From contig CAINVY010000003.1 in the NCBI GenBank assembly GCA_903854335.1, forward strand, positions 58,543-122,542: 64,000 nucleotides of DNA. The letters are read 5' to 3'. Below, piece after piece: positions 50,780-59,821 of this stretch. The stretch comes from an uncultured Candidatus Peregrinibacteria bacterium (GTDB lineage Bacteria > Patescibacteriota > Gracilibacteria > Peribacterales > Peribacteraceae). Positions within the stretch are counted from its first letter, which is position 1. Each line of letters opens with the position of its first letter. Made by a program: the position numbers and the translations under genes. Below the pieces are notes generated by a model. The model searched no databases and had not been told where the DNA came from. It saw only the letters and a list, made by a program, of their open reading frames with translations.

Positions 50780-52033
50780 ATGTCCTTTCCTATGCACACC
50801 TCAACCACCATCACCGGCAAAAGGAAGCTCCTCCTCATCCTCGCCCCCGCAATCGTCTTACTGGCACTTTCCTTCGTTGCCCTCAACCACGCTATCGCGC
50901 AGTACTCGAGCACAGCCGTCATCTCGCTCTCATCGAATGAGAATCCTTCTCACGTCGGCGAATTCGTCACGTTCACGGCAACGGTCCAAACGCAGTACGT
51001 GAGCGGAACCGTCACCTTCTACGATAACTCCGTCGCCCTGGGGAGCGCGCCAGTGCAGCAAGGAGGCACGGCAACGCTCACGACAGCGCAGCTCGCCATC
51101 GGGAACCACCCCATCACGGCGGTCTTCTATGGAACAGGAAACATCGGATCGGGAACATCCTCGACGCTGTACCAAGTGGTGGATTCCTGCACGACGACGT
51201 TCGGTTGCAACACCGCTGTGCCCTACAGCAACGGCGCACAGATCCTTCTCAACGTAAACAAGACGCAAGCATCCTCCGGGGAGAATGTCTCTTTCTCCGC
51301 GTACGTCAGCGGCAATCAAATGCTTGGAACGGTGACATTCTATGACGGGAATGTTGTTCTTGCTTCGAAGAGCATACGGACAGACGGCTCCGCGGGATAT
51401 TCCACCTCCCAGCTCTCCGTTGGCACGCACACCATCACCGCCATCTTCAGCGACAATACGCAGACGCCGCGTCTCTATTCCGCGCCGGTTTCTTTGCAAA
51501 TCCTCCCGCAGAATAATCCATACAATCCGACCTACAATCCCTACTATCCCTACCAGAACTCTTCGTCTTCCTACGGGTACCAACCGAACACGGTCACGTT
51601 CTCTCTTACATCGGATCAAAATCCTTCCACGGTCGGCAATCTCGTCACGCTGCGGACGAACGTGGGCATGCAGTACACGGGAGCAGTCGTGACCCTCTTC
51701 GATAACGGCACGCTGCTCGCGAGTGTGAATGTCGGATCGGACGGCACGGCGTCGTTCTCCACGTCGCAGCTCTCTGCGGGCACTCACACGATCACAGCCA
51801 CACTCGGGAATCTCGGCAGCAATCTCGTGGGATCATCCTCTACGCTCTCTCAGCAGGTCTACCGATACTCCTACAGGGGAGGAACGGTGTCCCAAAACAC
51901 TGCGAATCCTTCGTACTACCCACCCGTCCCCTACACGAATCCGTCTCCCGTCCTTACTCCCGTGACGGGCGCGGAAGAGAAGTTCTTTGCCCCGCTCGAT
52001 GACGCGCAGAATTTCCTAAGCCCGAGCAACTAA
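50780..52033 (+). CDS. Surface protein with three Ig-like (Big_5-type) repeats
   Basis: A 417-residue exported protein: N-terminal signal (LLLILAPAIVLLALSFVALNHAIA) and three Ig-like repeats of about 90 residues, each starting VISLSSNENPSHVGEFVTFTATV (or -LTSDQNPSTVGNLVTLRTNV), with GTVTFYDNSVALGSA and TLTTAQLAIGNHPITAVF strands. Repeats 2 and 3 are separated by an Asn/Pro/Tyr-rich spacer (NPYNPTYNPYYPY). The C-terminus has no anchor, so it is secreted or bound by its signal anchor. GAGGA lies 2-6 nt before the ATG, a rare Shine-Dalgarno-like match. Confidence 0.8.
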   Translation: MSFPMHTSTTITGKRKLLLILAPAIVLLALSFVALNHAIAQYSSTAVISLSSNENPSHVGEFVTFTATVQTQYVSGTVTFYDNSVALGSAPVQQGGTATLTTAQLAIGNHPITAVFYGTGNIGSGTSSTLYQVVDSCTTTFGCNTAVPYSNGAQILLNVNKTQASSGENVSFSAYVSGNQMLGTVTFYDGNVVLASKSIRTDGSAGYSTSQLSVGTHTITAIFSDNTQTPRLYSAPVSLQILPQNNPYNPTYNPYYPYQNSSSSYGYQPNTVTFSLTSDQNPSTVGNLVTLRTNVGMQYTGAVVTLFDNGTLLASVNVGSDGTASFSTSQLSAGTHTITATLGNLGSNLVGSSSTLSQQVYRYSYRGGTVSQNTANPSYYPPVPYTNPSPVLTPVTGAEEKFFAPLDDAQNFLSPSN

Positions 52034-52087
52034 GAGAATCCCTCCCCTCTCGTTGCTATTCCAGCCAAGGGGGATACCATCATCCTC

Positions 52088-52855
52088 ATGACTACCATCC
52101 TGCTGTATCTGCTCGGCGTCGTCGTCCTTCTCCTCATCGGAGGCATCAAGGTCATCAATGAATACCAGCGCGCCGTGATCTTCCGCCTGGGTCGTCTCGT
52201 GGGGGCTCGCGGGCCGGGACTCATCTACGTCATCCCGATTTTTGAGCGCATGGTGCGGGTGGAGCTGCGCACGATCACGATGAACATTCCCTCGCAGAAG
52301 ATCATCACGAAGGACAACGTTTCGATCGACATCGCCGCGGTCGCGTACTACCACGTCGTCGATGCCCGGAAGTCCGTGGTGGCGATCGAGAACGTGCACG
52401 ATGCGGTGAACCAGATCAGCCAAACCACGGTCCGAAACGTGGTGGGGCAGTTCATGCTCGATCAATTTCTGTCGCAGACGGTCGACATCAACGAGAAGAT
52501 CAAGAACGTGATCGATGTCCATACCGAGCCGTGGGGCATCCAGGTGACCGCCGTGGAGATCAAGGATGTGATTCTGCCGGACAACATGCAGAGGGCGATG
52601 GCGAAGGAAGCGGAAGCCGAGCGCGAGCGACGAGCGAAGATTGTAGCGGCGGAAGGCGAGTTCCAGGCATCGGAGAAACTCGGCCAGGCCGCCGACATCA
52701 TCGCGAACCATCCGGTGGCGCTGCAGCTGCGCACGCTCCAGACCATGGCGGAGATCGCCACGGAGAAGAACTCCACGATCATCTTCCCGGCGCAGTTCAT
52801 GACCACCGTCAAAGAAGCGCTCGATACGCTGCAGCAGGACAGGAAAAATAATTGA
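52088..52855 (+). CDS. Slipin (stomatin/prohibitin SPFH-domain protein)
   Basis: A 255-residue SPFH protein: membrane helix (TTILLYLLGVVVLLLIGGI), EYQRAVIFRLGRLVGARGPGL, RTITMNIPSQKIITKDNVSIDIAAVAYY, EPWGIQVTAVEIKDVILPDNMQRAMAKEAEAERERRAKIVAAEGE. This is the slipin signature. Such proteins scaffold membrane microdomains. A NfeD partner is not found. TACCAT ends 7 nt before the ATG. It lies 33 nt before a 40-Cys protein. Confidence 0.9.
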   Translation: MTTILLYLLGVVVLLLIGGIKVINEYQRAVIFRLGRLVGARGPGLIYVIPIFERMVRVELRTITMNIPSQKIITKDNVSIDIAAVAYYHVVDARKSVVAIENVHDAVNQISQTTVRNVVGQFMLDQFLSQTVDINEKIKNVIDVHTEPWGIQVTAVEIKDVILPDNMQRAMAKEAEAERERRAKIVAAEGEFQASEKLGQAADIIANHPVALQLRTLQTMAEIATEKNSTIIFPAQFMTTVKEALDTLQQDRKNN

Positions 52856-52888
52856 TGTGCCTCTCTGCCGCGGGATATGCTGCATGAC

Positions 52889-54589
52889 ATGCAGAAAACA
52901 TGCGGACAGTGCAGCGCGGCGTTCGACATCTCCCCGCACGATCTCTCGCTCTTGGAGAAGGTCTCCCCTGTCTTTGGCGAGAAGCAGGAACCGATTCCCC
53001 CGCCCACCCTCTGCCCGCTCTGCCGCCTGCAGCGGCGCCTCCTCTTTCGAAACGAGCGGAAGTTCTACCGGCGCACCTGCGACCTCACGGGGAAGGACAT
53101 CATCTCCATCTACGCGCCGGATAAACCCTGCGTCGTCTACGACCAGAGCGCGTGGTGGAGCGACGCGTGGGATCAGTACGCGACCGGCAGATCCTTCGAT
53201 TTTCAGAAATCGTTCTTCGAGCAGTTCCATGCACTGAGTCTCGTCGCGCCTCGCCCCTGCGTCGTGAACATGTTCAGCGAAAATTCGACGTACACGAATC
53301 ACTGCGCCTACAACAAGAATTGCTACATGTGCATCAACACCGGTTACAGCGAGGATTGCTTCTACTGCACCAACTACAATCTCTACAACCGTGACTGCGC
53401 CGACTGCCTTGCGATCCAGCACTGCGAGCAGTGTTACGAATGCGTCGAGACGCAGAAATCCTCCTTCTCATCTTTCCTCTTCCAGTCCGAGAACTGCACG
53501 GATTGCCACTACTGCTTCGACTGCCAATCGTGTCAGAACTGTTTCCTCTGCTGGAATTTGCGGCACAAGCAGTACTGCATCGGCAACGAGCAGTACACGA
53601 AGGAACAGTACGCGGAGAAGATTGCCACCCTGCGTCCCGCGACATGGGCGGGCGTGCGCGAGCGGCTCGAAGACTTCCGCAAGGCAATGGAGGAACGCGC
53701 CTTCCACAAAGCCATTTCCATCGAGCAATCCGAAGGATGCGAAGGCGACCATATCGCGAACTGTCGAAACGTCACATCGTCGTTCTCGATCTTCAACTCC
53801 GAAGATTGCTCCCACTGCGTCGATGCCGGCGAAATGAAGACCTCCATCGATGTCTACGAACCCTTCAAGGGGGAATTACAGCACGAGACGCACGCGTGCA
53901 ACGCCGGCTACTCCCTGATGGTCTGTTCGAAGTGCTACGAATCCAAGAACGTTCTCTACAGTGAGTACTGCTGGCAATCCTCGGACCTCTTCGGCTGCTT
54001 CGGGCTCTTCCGGAAAAAGTACTGTATCCTCAACAAGCAGTACACGAAGGAAGAGTACGAGGCGCTCGTGCCCAAAATCATCGCCCACATGCGCAAGACG
54101 GGAGAGTGGGGCGAGTTCTTCCCCGGAAACCACTCGATCTTCGCCTACAACGAAACCATGGCCCAGCAATACATCCCCCTCACGCGAGAGGAGGCACTGG
54201 CGAAAGGATGGGCATGGCGCGAAGAGACAGAGGAGAAATCGACGGTGACACGCGTGATTCCCGCGGACAAGCTCCCCGAAACCATCGACGCGGTTCCCGA
54301 CGACGTGCTGAACTGGGCGATCCTCTGTGAAAGGACGAAACGCCCCTTCAAGCTCGTGAAACCGGAGTTGGATTTCTACCGCAAGATGCATCTCCCGATC
54401 CCCCGCCTCCATCCCGACGTACGGTTCGCCGAACGGATTCAGCTCCGCAGTCCCTGGAAGACATGGCAGAGGGAATGCACACGCTGCGGAAACGAAACCC
54501 CCTCCACGTTCAGCCCCGACCGCAAAGAAAAGATTCTCTGCAGGAATTGCTACCTCAAAGAGGTCTACGAAGGAGATATCGCGGCCTGA
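52889..54589 (+). CDS. CxxC-rich repeat protein A (40 Cys)
   Basis: A 566-residue protein with 40 cysteines. N-terminal zinc ribbon (TCGQCSAAFD ... LCPLCRLQRR), a conserved WWSDAWD segment, then stacked CxxC/CxxCxxC repeats (NCYMCINTGYSEDCFYCTNYN, DCADCLAIQHCEQCYECVE, DCHYCFDCQSCQNCFLCWNL), the CPR signature YCILNKQYTKEEYE with EWGEFFP, and a C-terminal ribbon (ECTRCGNE ... LCRNCYLKEVYEG). It probably forms a metal-stabilised solenoid; cytoplasmic, no signal peptide. TATGCT ends 7 nt before the ATG. Paralogue at 55348. Confidence 0.8.
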   Translation: MQKTCGQCSAAFDISPHDLSLLEKVSPVFGEKQEPIPPPTLCPLCRLQRRLLFRNERKFYRRTCDLTGKDIISIYAPDKPCVVYDQSAWWSDAWDQYATGRSFDFQKSFFEQFHALSLVAPRPCVVNMFSENSTYTNHCAYNKNCYMCINTGYSEDCFYCTNYNLYNRDCADCLAIQHCEQCYECVETQKSSFSSFLFQSENCTDCHYCFDCQSCQNCFLCWNLRHKQYCIGNEQYTKEQYAEKIATLRPATWAGVRERLEDFRKAMEERAFHKAISIEQSEGCEGDHIANCRNVTSSFSIFNSEDCSHCVDAGEMKTSIDVYEPFKGELQHETHACNAGYSLMVCSKCYESKNVLYSEYCWQSSDLFGCFGLFRKKYCILNKQYTKEEYEALVPKIIAHMRKTGEWGEFFPGNHSIFAYNETMAQQYIPLTREEALAKGWAWREETEEKSTVTRVIPADKLPETIDAVPDDVLNWAILCERTKRPFKLVKPELDFYRKMHLPIPRLHPDVRFAERIQLRSPWKTWQRECTRCGNETPSTFSPDRKEKILCRNCYLKEVYEGDIAA

Positions 54590-54658
54590 ATGACGTCTGG
54601 GAAACCCGGCTCTTAAGGCATTGCAATGTATTTAACATTAATATACATAGCCTTTTCG

Positions 54659-55336
54659 ATGAAATTATCCATCGAGTCTCCGGCGGAAATATTGCTGCAT
54701 CTCACCGATGCATCCGGCGATTTTCCCAAGGGAATTCCTCTCCATGAGGCGAAAAAAGCCGCCTGCATAGACGCTGCTTCTCCAGTCGAAATACTCCCCA
54801 CAGTCCCCAATACAAGCGCCAAACAAACGGGAGACGGATTCGCACGCATCAGCTCGCTGAGTAACAGCGTGAAATGGTCACACGTTCCCTACGAATGGTG
54901 CGTGGGAATGTCGGGAATGGCCCCCGAGAAAGATCTCGCCTTTCTCTCGCACGTCGTGACGCACGGCCCTGCCAGAAAACACATGGAGAAAGCCCTGGGC
55001 TATCATCGGGATGCTCTTCGAAGGTTACTGGACACCGCAGACGATCCCGCGAAGTGCGAAACGGTGATTTTCGGCGGAACGGGTCGGAAGGAAAGCCCGG
55101 CAGAACAGTATGCATGGGATCTCAAATTGGGCTTGGCTCGGCTCGTCGTGGAGGAAAGCAGGAATTTGCTGCGGCCATTGATCCTCTCCCCGCTCGTACG
55201 GGATGCGCACCCATCGACGCTTCCCAAATCCGTCTTACTATCGCCAAGCCGATTCCACTACTTCGAACCGGGTGACCCCTCACAAATCCCGGATCGATTT
55301 CACAGATTCTCTGCACCCGAGAAATCCTCAGTGTAA
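54659..55336 (+). CDS. Hypothetical protein between the two CxxC-rich genes
   Basis: A 225-residue soluble protein of unknown function. Helical N-terminus (SPAEILLHLTDASGDFPK), central conserved-looking WSHVPYEWCVGMSGMAPEKDLAFLSHVV, HMEKALGYHRDALRRLL, and a disordered Pro/Ser-rich C-terminus. ATG at 54659; TATACA and TTGCAA upstream may form the promoter. Its position suggests cotranscription or functional association with the flanking CxxC-rich proteins, but this is inference. Confidence 0.55.
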   Translation: MKLSIESPAEILLHLTDASGDFPKGIPLHEAKKAACIDAASPVEILPTVPNTSAKQTGDGFARISSLSNSVKWSHVPYEWCVGMSGMAPEKDLAFLSHVVTHGPARKHMEKALGYHRDALRRLLDTADDPAKCETVIFGGTGRKESPAEQYAWDLKLGLARLVVEESRNLLRPLILSPLVRDAHPSTLPKSVLLSPSRFHYFEPGDPSQIPDRFHRFSAPEKSSV

Positions 55337-55347
55337 GATCTTGAGCG

Positions 55348-57018
55348 ATGCAGCGAACATGCGGACAGTGCGATGCGGCGTTCGAGATTACGAGCGATGA
55401 CCTCGCGTTTTTCGAGAGAGTGTCGCCCGTCTTCGCGGGGAAGAAAGAATTGCTCCCGCCCCCGACCCTCTGCGCGGACTGCCGGACGCGGCAGCGGATC
55501 ATCTGGCGGCCGGAGCTGCATCTGCACTACCGCAAGAGTGACAAATCCGGCACACAAATCCTCTCCATGTACCCGCAGGATGCGCCGTGCAAAGTGTACT
55601 CACCGGAAGAGTGGTGGAGCGACGACTGGGATCCGTTCCACTATGGCCAAGCGTTCGATAGTGAACGTTCCTTCTTCGATCAGTTCCGCGAACTCCTGCG
55701 CAACACTCCGCTCACGTCGGCGTCCGTGAGTAAGACCGGAAATATCAACAGCGACTATGTGAATTCCGCGAGCTACCTGAAGAACTGCCACCTCCTTGCA
55801 GGAGCAAACTACGATGAGGATTGCCTCTACGGGAACTTCGTCAATCATTGCAAAGATTGCATCGACTGTAGCTTCGTCGATCACTGCGAACTCAGCTACG
55901 AGTGTGTCGACTGTGCGAAGTGCTACGGAGTGCGCTTCTGTCGACAGTGCAGCAACTGCAGCAATTCCGCGTTCCTCTTTGGTTGTCGCAACTGCCGCGA
56001 TTGCTTCGGATCGGTGAATCTCGCCGACAAGTCCTACGTGTTCCTCAACGAGCAACTCACCAAGGAAGAGTACGAGAAGCGCCTGGCCGCCCTCGGCCTC
56101 CACAGCCGCGAAAGAGTGAAGGAGGCCAAAGCGTTCTTCCTCAAGCACCGGCTCCGCTACCCGCACCGCCACATGCTTGGAGAGATGAATGAGAATGTCA
56201 CCGGCAACGGCATCCTGCGCTCGAAGAATGTCGAAAATTCCTTCGACGTGAGCGAGCTGGAGGATTGCAGCAATTGCATCTGGTTCCACCAAGCGAAGAA
56301 CTGCATGGATTGCTACGCCTGGGGCTTCACGGCGGACGAGTGCTACCAATGCTTGGAAGTGGGAGACCACAGCAGCCGCACACATCTGAGCATTCTCATC
56401 TACCACGGCATCGACCTTCTCTACTGCAACAATTGCCGCAATTGCGAGCACTGCTTCGGCTGCGTTTCCCTGCGAAGCGCCAAGTACTGCATCCTCAACA
56501 AGCAGTACACGAAAGAAGAGTACGAGACGCTCGTGCCTCTAATCATCGAACACATGCGCCAGACAAAAGAGTGGGGAGAGTTCTTCCCTTTCTCGGTCTG
56601 CCCTATCTCCTACAACGAATCGATCTCGCAAGATTACTTCCCCCTCGGAGAGGAACAAGCCAGGGCACTCGGCGCGCGATGGACTGCGCAATCTACGGAG
56701 CAAGGGGCGCCGACTCCCCTTCCCGATTCCATCCGGGACTGCGATGAACGGCTCACGGAACAGACCCTGACCTGCACGACCACGGGAAAGAGCTACAAGA
56801 TCACGCCTCAGGAATTTGCCTTTTACAAACGACAAAATATTCCCGTGCCGGACACCTGCTTCTTGGCACGGCATCGCGAACGTTTCCATCTCCGCAATCC
56901 CCGCCGCTTATGGGAACGCCCCTGCATGAAGTGCGCCAAGAGCATGCAAACGACCTACGCACCCAACAGACCGGAGATTGTGTACTGCGAAGAGTGCTAC
57001 CAAAAAGAAGTCTACTAA
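55348..57018 (+). CDS. CxxC-rich repeat protein B (40 Cys)
   Basis: A 556-residue paralogue of the 52889 product, also with 40 Cys: N-terminal TCGQCDAAFE and LCADCRTRQR, EEWWSDDWDP, repeats (HCKDCIDCSFVDHCELSYEC, VDCAKCYGVRFCRQCSNC, GCRNCRDCFG; second block DCSNCIWFHQAKNCMDCYAW, YCNNCRNCEHCFGCVSL), YCILNKQYTKEEYETLVP, EWGEFFP, and C-terminal PCMKCAKS with YCEECYQKEVY. Repeat number and spacing differ from protein A. TAAGAT ends 8 nt before the ATG. Confidence 0.8.
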   Translation: MQRTCGQCDAAFEITSDDLAFFERVSPVFAGKKELLPPPTLCADCRTRQRIIWRPELHLHYRKSDKSGTQILSMYPQDAPCKVYSPEEWWSDDWDPFHYGQAFDSERSFFDQFRELLRNTPLTSASVSKTGNINSDYVNSASYLKNCHLLAGANYDEDCLYGNFVNHCKDCIDCSFVDHCELSYECVDCAKCYGVRFCRQCSNCSNSAFLFGCRNCRDCFGSVNLADKSYVFLNEQLTKEEYEKRLAALGLHSRERVKEAKAFFLKHRLRYPHRHMLGEMNENVTGNGILRSKNVENSFDVSELEDCSNCIWFHQAKNCMDCYAWGFTADECYQCLEVGDHSSRTHLSILIYHGIDLLYCNNCRNCEHCFGCVSLRSAKYCILNKQYTKEEYETLVPLIIEHMRQTKEWGEFFPFSVCPISYNESISQDYFPLGEEQARALGARWTAQSTEQGAPTPLPDSIRDCDERLTEQTLTCTTTGKSYKITPQEFAFYKRQNIPVPDTCFLARHRERFHLRNPRRLWERPCMKCAKSMQTTYAPNRPEIVYCEECYQKEVY

Positions 57019-57031
57019 CGAGAGACGATGT

Positions 57032-57865
57032 TCACTCGAAATTGACGACGGCCTTTCGGTACCCCTCGAACGTACCGGTATCGAGGCGCTTGCCCTCGCA
57101 CTCGCATCCGAAAATCGCGATGTCTTTCAACTGAGCGATGAGCGCATCGATGAGGCGGATTTCGTTATCACGCGTCGCCGAATGAACGTGCGGAAGCACC
57201 GCAAAGGTGGACTTCGGGATCAGATAGCGACCGACGATGCCGAGCGTGGACGGCGCAGCTGCGGGGTCGGGTTTCTCAATCAAGCTCTTCAACTTTTTCA
57301 CGCGCGGATTCTTCGGATGTTCGCTCTCTACCTCGACGATGCCGTACTTTTTCGTGAGTTCTCTCGGAATATTCTCAAGCGCGACGATCGCCCTCTCTCC
57401 CGCCGCATCACACAGATTGTATGCATCAAAAAGCTGAGAGAGTGCGCTCCCCGCCCCGACAAAGAGATCATCTCCGAAGAGAACCGCCACCTCGTCACTG
57501 GCCACCCAATCCGCCGCCTGGAGGATCGCATGGCCGTCGCCGCGCTGCTCGTCTTGATACGAAACATGGAAACGGACGGCATCGTAGCGACACAACTGCT
57601 CGAGGATATTCGAGTTCCCGCGCCGCGCCATCTCGGCTTCAAGCTTCTCATCACGTGCGAAGTACTGCGGAATCAATTCTTTCCCTTTAGAAATCACGAG
57701 GCAGATATCGGAAATGCCCAAATCGATGCACTCCTCCACAAGGTGCGCGACGATGGGCTTCGTCCCGAGCGGAAGCATCTCTTTGGGAACGGCTTTCGTC
57801 CACGGGAGGAACCGCGTACCGAGCCCCGCGAGAGGAAGAATGGCCTGTGTGAGATTCTTGGACAT
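57032..57865 (-). CDS. galU: UTP--glucose-1-phosphate uridylyltransferase
   Basis: Makes UDP-glucose for surface glycans. The 277-residue protein has AILPLAGLGTRFLPWTKAVPKEMLPL (nucleotide-binding), YQDEQRGDGHAILQAADWV, VLFGDDLFVG (metal Asp pair), YGIVEVE, LIEKPDPAAAPS and a C-terminal substrate block (CECEGKRLDTGTFEGYRKA). The ATG at 57865 is 7 nt after TATCCT; a more distal start adds 12 residues. Confidence 0.93.
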   Translation of the reverse strand: MSKNLTQAILPLAGLGTRFLPWTKAVPKEMLPLGTKPIVAHLVEECIDLGISDICLVISKGKELIPQYFARDEKLEAEMARRGNSNILEQLCRYDAVRFHVSYQDEQRGDGHAILQAADWVASDEVAVLFGDDLFVGAGSALSQLFDAYNLCDAAGERAIVALENIPRELTKKYGIVEVESEHPKNPRVKKLKSLIEKPDPAAAPSTLGIVGRYLIPKSTFAVLPHVHSATRDNEIRLIDALIAQLKDIAIFGCECEGKRLDTGTFEGYRKAVVNFE

Positions 57866-57937
57866 CGAAAGGAGGATACTCGAAAACGGATGCTCGTGCA
57901 CGGGGTGCCTGGCTTCGTACTCACGGAGAAAGACGAA

Positions 57938-58012
57938 TGGTGCCCCAGGCAGGAATTGAACCTGCGTCTCCGGCTTCGGAGGCCGGCGGTCTATCCGTTA
58001 GCCTACTAGGGC
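57938..58012 (-). tRNA. tRNA-Arg (anticodon CCG)
   Basis: A 75-nt cloverleaf: acceptor GCCCTAG/CTGGGGC (one T-G pair), anticodon stem CCGGC/GCCGG around CTCCGAA (CCG), T-loop TTCAATT, and an encoded CCA. Confidence 0.95.
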
Positions 58013-58024
58013 ACGATGTGCATT

Positions 58025-58816
58025 CTACATGTCTTCCTTCGGGCTGAGCATTCTGTTTTGCAGTCCGAAGAACGCCACGGCATTTTGCGTCGTCACCCTG
58101 TCCACTTCCTCAAACGAAACGCCCTTCAGCTTCGCGATGAACATCGCCATCTCCCGCACGAACGCCGGCTCGTTGCGCCGACCGCGGTACGCCGCGGGCG
58201 CGAGGTAGGGCGCGTCGGTCTCGATCATCATGCGTTCAAGCGGACACCGCCGAATCGTCTCGCGCATATCCTCCGCGTCCTCGTAGGTCGCAATGCCCGT
58301 GAAGGAGAGAAAGTATCCCCACTGCAGCAGGCTCTCAACATTCTCGAAACGCTCCGTGCAACAGTGGAGCACGAGACCTGGCGGCCGCACATCCTCAATG
58401 ATGGCGAGGAGATCTTCCAACGATTCTCGATTGTGAACGACCACCGGCATCGCAAGTTCCTTGGCAACTTCCAACTGAAGACGAAAGACACCCTGCTGCA
58501 CATCACGCGGCGAGAATTCGTAGTGGTAATCGAGACCAATCTCGCCGATGGCGCGCACGCAGTCATCGGACTTCGCAAGCTTCGTGAGACGTTCGCGGTC
58601 GCCCCTGTGCCACTTCCCTGCACAGTGCGGATGCACACCGACCGTGCAGGAGATCTGCGGATACGTGTGACAGAGGGCGATCCCTTGCTCACTTTCGATA
58701 AACGAATCGGCGATGGTGACGACGTGCTTCACACCCGCGCGAATCGCATGGTCGAGCACCTCCGGCAAATCATCTGCGAATTTCTTATCGGTGAGATGGC
58801 AGTGGGAATCGATCAC
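58025..58816 (-). CDS. tatD: TatD-family metal-dependent hydrolase
   Basis: A 263-residue metal-dependent DNase/hydrolase: IDSHCHLTD (metal His pair), GVHPHCAGKW, IGEIGLDYHYEFSPRDVQQGVFRLQLEVA, VVVHNRES, LHCCTERFENVESLLQWGYFLSFTGI, and METDAPYLAP-like IETDAPYLAPAAYRGRRNEP. TatD proteins degrade 3' ends of DNA. Start GTG 58816 is chosen because TATGCT (complement of 58823-58828) ends 6 nt before it; the TTG at 58822 touches the -10 box. Confidence 0.92.
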   Translation of the reverse strand: MIDSHCHLTDKKFADDLPEVLDHAIRAGVKHVVTIADSFIESEQGIALCHTYPQISCTVGVHPHCAGKWHRGDRERLTKLAKSDDCVRAIGEIGLDYHYEFSPRDVQQGVFRLQLEVAKELAMPVVVHNRESLEDLLAIIEDVRPPGLVLHCCTERFENVESLLQWGYFLSFTGIATYEDAEDMRETIRRCPLERMMIETDAPYLAPAAYRGRRNEPAFVREMAMFIAKLKGVSFEEVDRVTTQNAVAFFGLQNRMLSPKEDM

Positions 58817-58876
58817 AGGCAAAGCATACCGTGTTGGTTCCTCAGCTGCGATGTCCTATAGTAGGCGGGTCTTCCG

Positions 58877-58953
58877 GGGTCGGTAGCTCAGCCTGGTAGA
58901 GCAGTGGCCTTTTAAGCCATTGGCCGAGGGTTCAAATCCCTCCCGACCCACCA
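58877..58953 (+). tRNA. tRNA-Lys (anticodon TTT)
   Basis: A 77-nt cloverleaf: acceptor GGGTCGG/CCGACCC, anticodon stem GTGGC/GCCAT around CTTTTAA (TTT), T-loop TTCAAAT, encoded CCA. Together with tRNA-Lys(CTT) at 2725 both Lys codons are read. Confidence 0.97.
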
Positions 58954-58954
58954 G

Positions 58955-58983
58955 TTGACACAACATAGATACTTAATTATAGT
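58955..58983 (+). promoter_or_regulatory. Consensus sigma70 promoter driving a leaderless gene
   Basis: TTGACA (58955-58960), 17 nt, TATAGT (58978-58983), then 6 nt to the ATG at 58990. It is the best consensus promoter in the window, 2 nt after tRNA-Lys. Transcription starting 7 nt after the -10 would begin at the ATG itself. Confidence 0.8.
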
Positions 58984-58989
58984 ATTTTT

Positions 58990-59280
58990 ATGAATGTCTG
59001 CCCATCTCCAAGGCCATTTCAAAAGGATTGTGCAGGAAGGACAGGTGCGGACATCGTTACCATTCTTCAAATAACTGAAAAATTATCGTTTGATGACGCG
59101 ATCCGCCGTGTTGAATCAAACGCATATGAGGTTCGACGGAATAATCATGTGCTCGTTGGTAATTATCCCGGACCTACAGCCACTTTCGGAGTTCCTGTAA
59201 ATGTTGACTTGCTTTGTCAGCTCCAAAATACGACCCGGGAGGAATTAGTGGGAAGACTTTCGAAAGAGCTTGTTTTGTAA
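58990..59280 (+). CDS. Hypothetical protein
   Basis: A 96-residue soluble protein of unknown function (KLSFDDAIRRVESNAYEVRRNNHVLVGNY, VNVDLLCQLQNTTREELVGRLSKEL; the C-terminus resembles an HTH but is too short to assign). Leaderless start behind a TTGACA/TATAGT promoter. Immediately downstream of tRNA-Lys(TTT). Confidence 0.6.
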   Translation: MNVCPSPRPFQKDCAGRTGADIVTILQITEKLSFDDAIRRVESNAYEVRRNNHVLVGNYPGPTATFGVPVNVDLLCQLQNTTREELVGRLSKELVL

Positions 59281-59304
59281 TTTTGATATCGGAGACCGAA
59301 GATG

Positions 59305-59399
59305 ATGGTTCGTGGCTCACAGCGTGTCATGATGAAGAGATTTTTGCCGCAGCAAAAAGCCACGAATCCATACACGCTGTTCGCACCTCACCATGACAC
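59305..59399 (+). repeat. Dispersed hairpin repeat, copy 1
   Basis: Starts with ATGGTTCGTGGCTC and ends with CGCACCTCACCATGACAC; an internal AGCCACGAA is the reverse complement of TTCGTGGCT, so it forms a hairpin. The same start, inverted core and 18-nt end occur at 61813-61922 with a different middle. Miniature mobile or REP-like. Confidence 0.7.
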
Positions 59400-59491
59400 C
59401 TAGGCGTCCTAGCTTTGATGGGATACTCACTAATAGATATTTGGCAAGTATTACGTACATGCCATGATGTCCGTACTTCCCCCTTGGAAAT

Positions 59492-59719
59492 ATGCCAGCA
59501 GAGACAATGGAAAAGAGAGTGGAGATTGTCACGAAACCTTTCGGCGGACCCAGCCAGGCCAACCAAGCAAAAAAATCTGCTGAGTTTAGCTTTAAGAATG
59601 AGCTTGAAGGAGGAAGTGTTAGAATTGGTGCAAACAATGAAGTGATTCTCAGTGTGCTCGAGAGTGGAGTAGAACGAGTCCGTGATACGCTCGCGCATCA
59701 AGGCAATCTCCCCCGATAA
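59492..59719 (+). CDS. Small hypothetical protein
   Basis: A 75-residue soluble protein (KRVEIVTKPFGGPSQANQAK, AEFSFKNELEGGSVRIGANNEVILSVLESG) of unknown function, read from ATG 59492 or 59507. No clear promoter or Shine-Dalgarno. The upstream 90 nt after the hairpin repeat show nothing else. Moderate to low confidence. Confidence 0.4.
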   Translation: MPAETMEKRVEIVTKPFGGPSQANQAKKSAEFSFKNELEGGSVRIGANNEVILSVLESGVERVRDTLAHQGNLPR

Positions 59720-59821
59720 CATCAATCGTACATAGCATGCGTCACGGCAGCCTGCCATTCGTGATACTCATGTCATGAATTTTGGAGAGGAAGAATCGGC
59801 GAGTCGCTGTATCCTGTGTGA

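Noticed and set aside
52016..53422. Long open frame (468 codons) on the minus strand opposite slipin and CxxC-rich protein A
   Set aside because: It is antisense to two well-supported genes with recognised domains; the high GC content explains the long frame.
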